Below, one piece after another: positions 60,256-64,000 of a stretch of 64,000 nt of DNA; positions within the stretch are counted from its first letter, which is position 1, and the number at the start of each line of letters is the position of its first letter. The notes under the pieces were generated by a model. The model was not told where the DNA came from, did no database searches, and saw only the letters and a program-made list of their open reading frames with translations. Where the stretch lies: the NCBI GenBank assembly GCA_949130495.1, contig OX422215.1, positions 10,145,302 to 10,209,301 of the forward strand, read 5' to 3'. A program made the translations under genes and the position numbers. This DNA is from Sambucus nigra (lineage: Eukaryota; Streptophyta; Magnoliopsida; Dipsacales; Adoxaceae).

Positions 60256-60467
60256 ATAGGTAATGAACCCGTAGACTACTGAACATAAGTTTCAAACATT
60301 ATCCATTTTAAGTTTCCATACATAGGATATATGATTAAATATCCAACTTATCCGATAACCCTCCATATGTCTTAAAGTCTACATATAATTGTTTATATAT
60401 AATTGATCTTCTAATTTGAAATCTTGAGTTATATAATACGTCTTATGTTTGTCCATGACTGTAGAAA

Positions 60468-61448
60468 ATGACCAAGTCAAGATCAACTGTGAGAACAAGT
60501 GGTTGAAGTATGGAAGGACTGTAAGGTGCATACAAGGCGATTGAGAGTCTAGCAAAGATTGTGGAGAATCAGATGAATAATGGAGCACCAAGGAATCTGG
60601 AACTAACTAGCTGTACAATTGATCATTTCAAGAAGTTGAACCCGCCTTCTTTTAAAGGTACTCCTAACCCCACTGAAGCAGAAAGTTGGGTGATGCAGAT
60701 GGAAAAGATGCTCGTTGTTCTTAAGTGTACCGATGAACAAAGGGTTTCATTTGCAACATTTATATTAGAAGGTGAAGCCGAACAATGGTGGAGAATGACT
60801 AAGAGAATACACGAGGAGAGAAATACTTGTATAGGATGGAATAAATTCTTGGTGATCTTTTATGAGAAATATTTCCCTGAAATGGTGAAGGATGAAATGG
60901 CTGTTGAGTTTATGAGTCTAGTGCAAGGGAATATAACGGGTAATCAATATGAGGCAAAGTTTACTGAGTTATCCCATTTTTCACCTTATGTTGTGATAAC
61001 TGATGTTTTAAAAGCCAAAAAGTTTGAACGTGGGTTAAGGTTGAGTATTCGTAATAGAACTTCCATCCTAAAGTTGACAACGTATAGTGACGTTGTGGCT
61101 AGGGCTATGATAGCTGAGAGGGATGGCGAGGAGTATAATAGAATTAGAGATGGTAAGAGGAAGTTTGGGGAACAAATAGGGAAGAGCCCAAATAATAGAA
61201 ATAATTTTAGGAGTACATCCAATATTGGGGGAGCTAGTGATAACAAACAGTTTAATAATAAGAGATGTCAGCGATGTGGGAAGATACATGGAGGACGACC
61301 TTGTTATAAAGATACAGGAGCTTGTTTTAGATGTGGACCAAATGGACATCAGATAAAAGACTGCCAAACCCCATCAAGGATTCTGATACAGCCTTTAGGT
61401 GAAAATAAGGACCAAGGCAGACAAGGTAAAGTTTTTTCACTTTCTAAT
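60468..61448 (+). pseudogene. gag: Gypsy-2 gag, truncated by an LTR insertion
   Basis: ATG at 60468 is in frame with the long open part at 60561-61448, with two stops between (TGA 60504, TAA 60522). Core gag motifs: FKGTPNPTEAESWVMQMEKM (about 60654), EGEAEQWWRM (about 60771), FYEKYFPEMVKDEM (about 60860) and EAKFTELSHFSPYV (about 60950). Two zinc-binding segments close it: CQRC-GKIHGGRPC (about 61267) and CFRC-GPNGHQIKDC (about 61324). This matches chromovirus gag proteins with the double knuckle. At 61449 the frame runs into an inserted minus-strand LTR; the predicted last residues are LTR sequence. Pol is not in the window. Confidence 0.9.
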
Positions 61449-61889
61449 TGTCACACCCCAAACCCAATATCCATACTAATTATTTCTTATTAGAATAGTT
61501 AGATCATAATCTTGATCCCATTGGAAATATTATTCATTTATCAATATTTCCCTACATAATGTGCACAATGAACATAATATTATTCTTATTCCATACCGAA
61601 ATCACTATCAGAGTCGTAATTAAGCAGGCATACAATAATGTGATTAACTATTATCAAATCAATCCATGCTAACTCAATATATATAATATATAACATGTGA
61701 GTGTATTAAAACCTCAGTGTGACAATGACAAATCCACATGTCTAATCCCCAGATCTTTCTAATGGTGTAACTCTCAAACCACTGATCATATGACATCCTA
61801 GGTGACAGCTTACAACCCTGAAAACGTCAAAATATAAACCATAAGAATTAAGATTAGTGAGGTACTCCTTCCTTGAAATGAAACAACTG

Positions 61890-62230
61890 TTCTATATCAA
61901 ACCTGTGGATATTAATCCAACCAATCCTTCCATACAATGAATTAACAGCCATATATATCAAATATGTGGATATTAAATCCTAACAATACTGGATATTTGA
62001 ATTAACAGTTATATATCAAATCCGTGGATATTAATCCAACTAATCCTTCCATATAATGAATTAACAGTTATATATCAAATCTGTGGATATTAAATCCAAT
62101 GAATCCTTCCATACAATGAATTAACAGTTATATATCAAATCTGTGGATATTAATCCAACAAATCCTGCCATATAATGAATTAACAATTATATATCAAATC
62201 AGTAGATATTACATCCAATCAATCCTGCCC
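61890..62230. repeat. 59-60 bp tandem repeat, six units
   Basis: GTGGATATTA and its variants recur at 61905, 61966, 62024, 62083, 62143 and 62202. Each unit has TATATATCAAATCTGTGG, a GGAT...ATCC core and AATGAATTAACAGT. Confidence 0.9.
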
Positions 62231-62425
62231 GTTGGCAATAACAAATCCTAGACCAAAAGGCCCAAATAATTCTACCCATTGGCAATGATAATTCTGCCCA
62301 TCGGAAATATTATGTCTTTCCATTAGCAATAGTAATTCTGCCCATTGGCAATAATAAGTCTGCCCATTGGCAATAGTGATTCTGCCCATTGGCAATAATA
62401 AGTCTGCCCATTGGCAATAACAAAT
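62225..62425. repeat. About 22-bp tandem repeat with TGCCCATTGGCA core
   Basis: About eight to nine units of TTCTGCCCATTGGCAATAAT type, the clearest at 62337-62420. The core is a mini-hairpin (TGCC/GGCA). The frames at 62219-62497 and 62323-62547 on the minus strand are translations of this array. Confidence 0.9.
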
Positions 62426-62636
62426 CCTGGAACATAAGTTCCAACAAATCGTTGGAATTTTGTCAAATTCCAATCCTGGATCATAAGACCCAAACAAATC
62501 CTGGATATTTTAATATCCAAACAAATCCTGAATACCGAAGCATTCAAACCAATCCTGGATCATGAGACCCGAACAAACCCTGGATATTTTAATATCCAAA
62601 CAAATCCTGAATACCGAAGTATTCAACCAAATCCTC
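62426..62636. repeat. 25-27 bp units: constant linker AAACAAATCCT plus varying palindromes
   Basis: Eight successive units share a linker of AAACAAATCCT type, each following a different self-complementary core: GGAACATAAGTTCC, a 9-bp stem around TTGGAATTT, GGATCATAAGACCC, GGATATTTTAATATCC and GAATACCGAAGTATTC. The last three types occur twice in the same order, a higher-order repeat of about 80 bases. Confidence 0.85.
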
Positions 62637-64000
62637 TCTTAGAGCTATATTCATATTTATATATGAAACAAATCATAAGTACACTCACCTTGGAAATTTA
62701 ACAAGCTTTCCCCTTGCCTTTATCCAGTATTTGTTCAATAAGCTCTTCTTCCCCTCCTATCATTCTTACAATATTAGTATCATCATAAGAATATCAATAA
62801 TTTAAATAATTATTTAAACATAATTCAATCCATAAGCATCACATGATTCCATTCAAATCATTTATCACAAGTGAAGTTCCATCCAAATCCAGGTTAATAT
62901 ATTTAACATATCCAAATCATAGACCAAATATACATTCATTCCTTCTTGGTAATTCAATCCTTTTCATATTAGTATTCCAATACAAAATACGGTACATCAT
63001 TTGAAGTCTCCTATAGCAAGATATGCCCATTTCTTTACCACATAACAAATCTGCCCTATAGGCTCGTTTATCGTTCATTCAAGTTCCAGGAATTTTCATA
63101 ATTTTTATACATCATAAATTTCAATGATATTTCACGCAACACCAGTAAACATATTTAAAAATACAAAATTAAAGTTTCATTATTTTTAAGGTTCGTTTGC
63201 TATGTCAAGCAAAACATCGAACACATGGCGGGCATACTTTCACCCTTAGGGCAGATTTCATACCCGAACTTCGAAATCTCACCAAAGACTCATTTCTTGG
63301 TATTTTCACATGATTTTCGGATATGTCGTACATTTATGATTCCAGGTTAATATACAATTGGAATAAATCAATCCTAGTAAGTATACAAAAATATATGGAA
63401 GTTTGAATAAACAAAGTTTCTAAACAAAGCAATTTTAGGGTTGCATATATCCATACATATGCACCCAAGCATGAAAGGTCAATAAATTATAAAGGATTTA
63501 TATCATATAAATCATAAATTCAATAAAAATAACAAGATTCATGGTTGGAATTACCTTAGAGGCTTTTACGTAATTTTCTATGAATTTTTTTGAATGTTTC
63601 TCCTCACTTTCTTCTTCCTAACCCTCACAATTGTTTTTCCTCAACTTAAAACTCTACCAAACTGAGTTTGCTGAAGAAAGGAGGATATCTCAAGGGTTTA
63701 AGTCGGCCAAACCAACCTCCACCTCCAACCAATCAATTTATAACACGTGGCATCACATAAAACAAAATATCATTTAAGGCTAAATGACTACTTTAGCCCC
63801 TGTTCGTAAAAAGACAATATCTTCCCACTCGGATGTTCGTTCGATGGACCGTTTGTTGTGTTACAAACCTAACTCATATATATACAAATATCTAGTTCAT
63901 ACCTCAAGTCAATTATTATGTCATAAAGGTCAAAACTAGTCTTAAACATGAACATTTCTACCGAAAACTTCAAAATTTCACATTTGTAACTAATTCAATA

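Larger units (their letters stand above)
61449..64000 (-). repeat. Minus-strand gypsy LTR inserted in gag, running off the window
   Basis: On the minus strand this LTR ends GGGTTTGGGGTGTGACA at 61449. Its 5' region near the window edge (63840-64000) matches the start-proximal part of the Gypsy-2 LTR (58295-58440) in inverted orientation, including TTAGGTTTGTAACACAACAA. Aligning the two suggests that about 115-130 bases of LTR lie beyond 64000. No primer site follows on the left, so it is either the 3' LTR of a minus-strand element to the right or a solo LTR. The left duplication candidate is CTAAT at 61444-61448. Confidence 0.8.

Noticed and set aside
61890..62636. CRISPR-like repeat/spacer pattern
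   Set aside because: The varying cores are self-complementary and form higher-order tandem repeats inside an LTR; no cas genes, plant context.

Overview
The window is intergenic, repeat-packed DNA from a flowering plant, probably a eudicot. The evidence is Ty1-copia and Ty3-gypsy LTR retrotransposons primed by initiator tRNA-Met (TGGTATCAGAGC sites), plant-type DNA transposon proteins (plant mobile domain, OTU-like and BED-finger relatives), foldback MITEs, and a dense AT-rich background with no bacterial-type genes. I cannot name the species. No complete host gene, tRNA or rRNA is visible; one possible orphan 3' exon lies near 55.5 kb.

Layout. 1-7054: leader and one 4.9-kb LTR of a minus-strand Tekay/Del-like gypsy element that continues beyond the left edge; the LTR itself carries a 1.28-kb AT-rich insertion with tandem repeats. 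7055-9425 and 19269-20282: decayed minus-strand repeats that look like LTRs of a Tat/Athila-type element, with a tRNA-Asp-like primer site at 9092-9110. 9426-19268: Copia-1, a complete Sirevirus-like element with two LTRs about 1.4% apart, a perfect AGAAA duplication and a gag-pol broken by nine stops and a frameshift. 20304-20707: foldback MITE. 20745-21545: OTU-like remnant. 21920-22895: 123-bp tandem array with a hairpin in each unit.

23110-46300 is the core of the window. A minus-strand plant-mobile-domain gene is split by Copia-2 (23657-44527, TTTAT duplication), a pol-less gag element. The 3' LTR of Copia-2 is split by a tandem Tekay-like gypsy element (29279-43726: truncated pol, LTR, gag-pol, LTR). 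The second gypsy LTR is split by a minus-strand Copia LTR (40022-41702, TGGTA duplication). The order of insertion can therefore be read directly: PMD transposon, then Copia-2, then gypsy, then the Copia LTR.

46300-51773: outer part of the PMD transposon, a CT microsatellite, then Copia-3, a heavily decayed Sirevirus truncated in the integrase/RT interval. 51774-58179: sparse AT-rich DNA with a probable minus-strand LTR fragment, a compound AT/CA/CG tract, the orphan exon and a hAT BED-finger fragment. 58180-61448: gypsy-2 (LTR, primer site, gag), cut at 61449 by a minus-strand LTR of a related family that runs off the right edge and contains a striking series of short palindromic tandem repeats.

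Nothing here works as an operon or pathway: the window is a layered record of transposition, recombination and cytosine-deamination decay. All identities, counts and divergences are by-eye readings.
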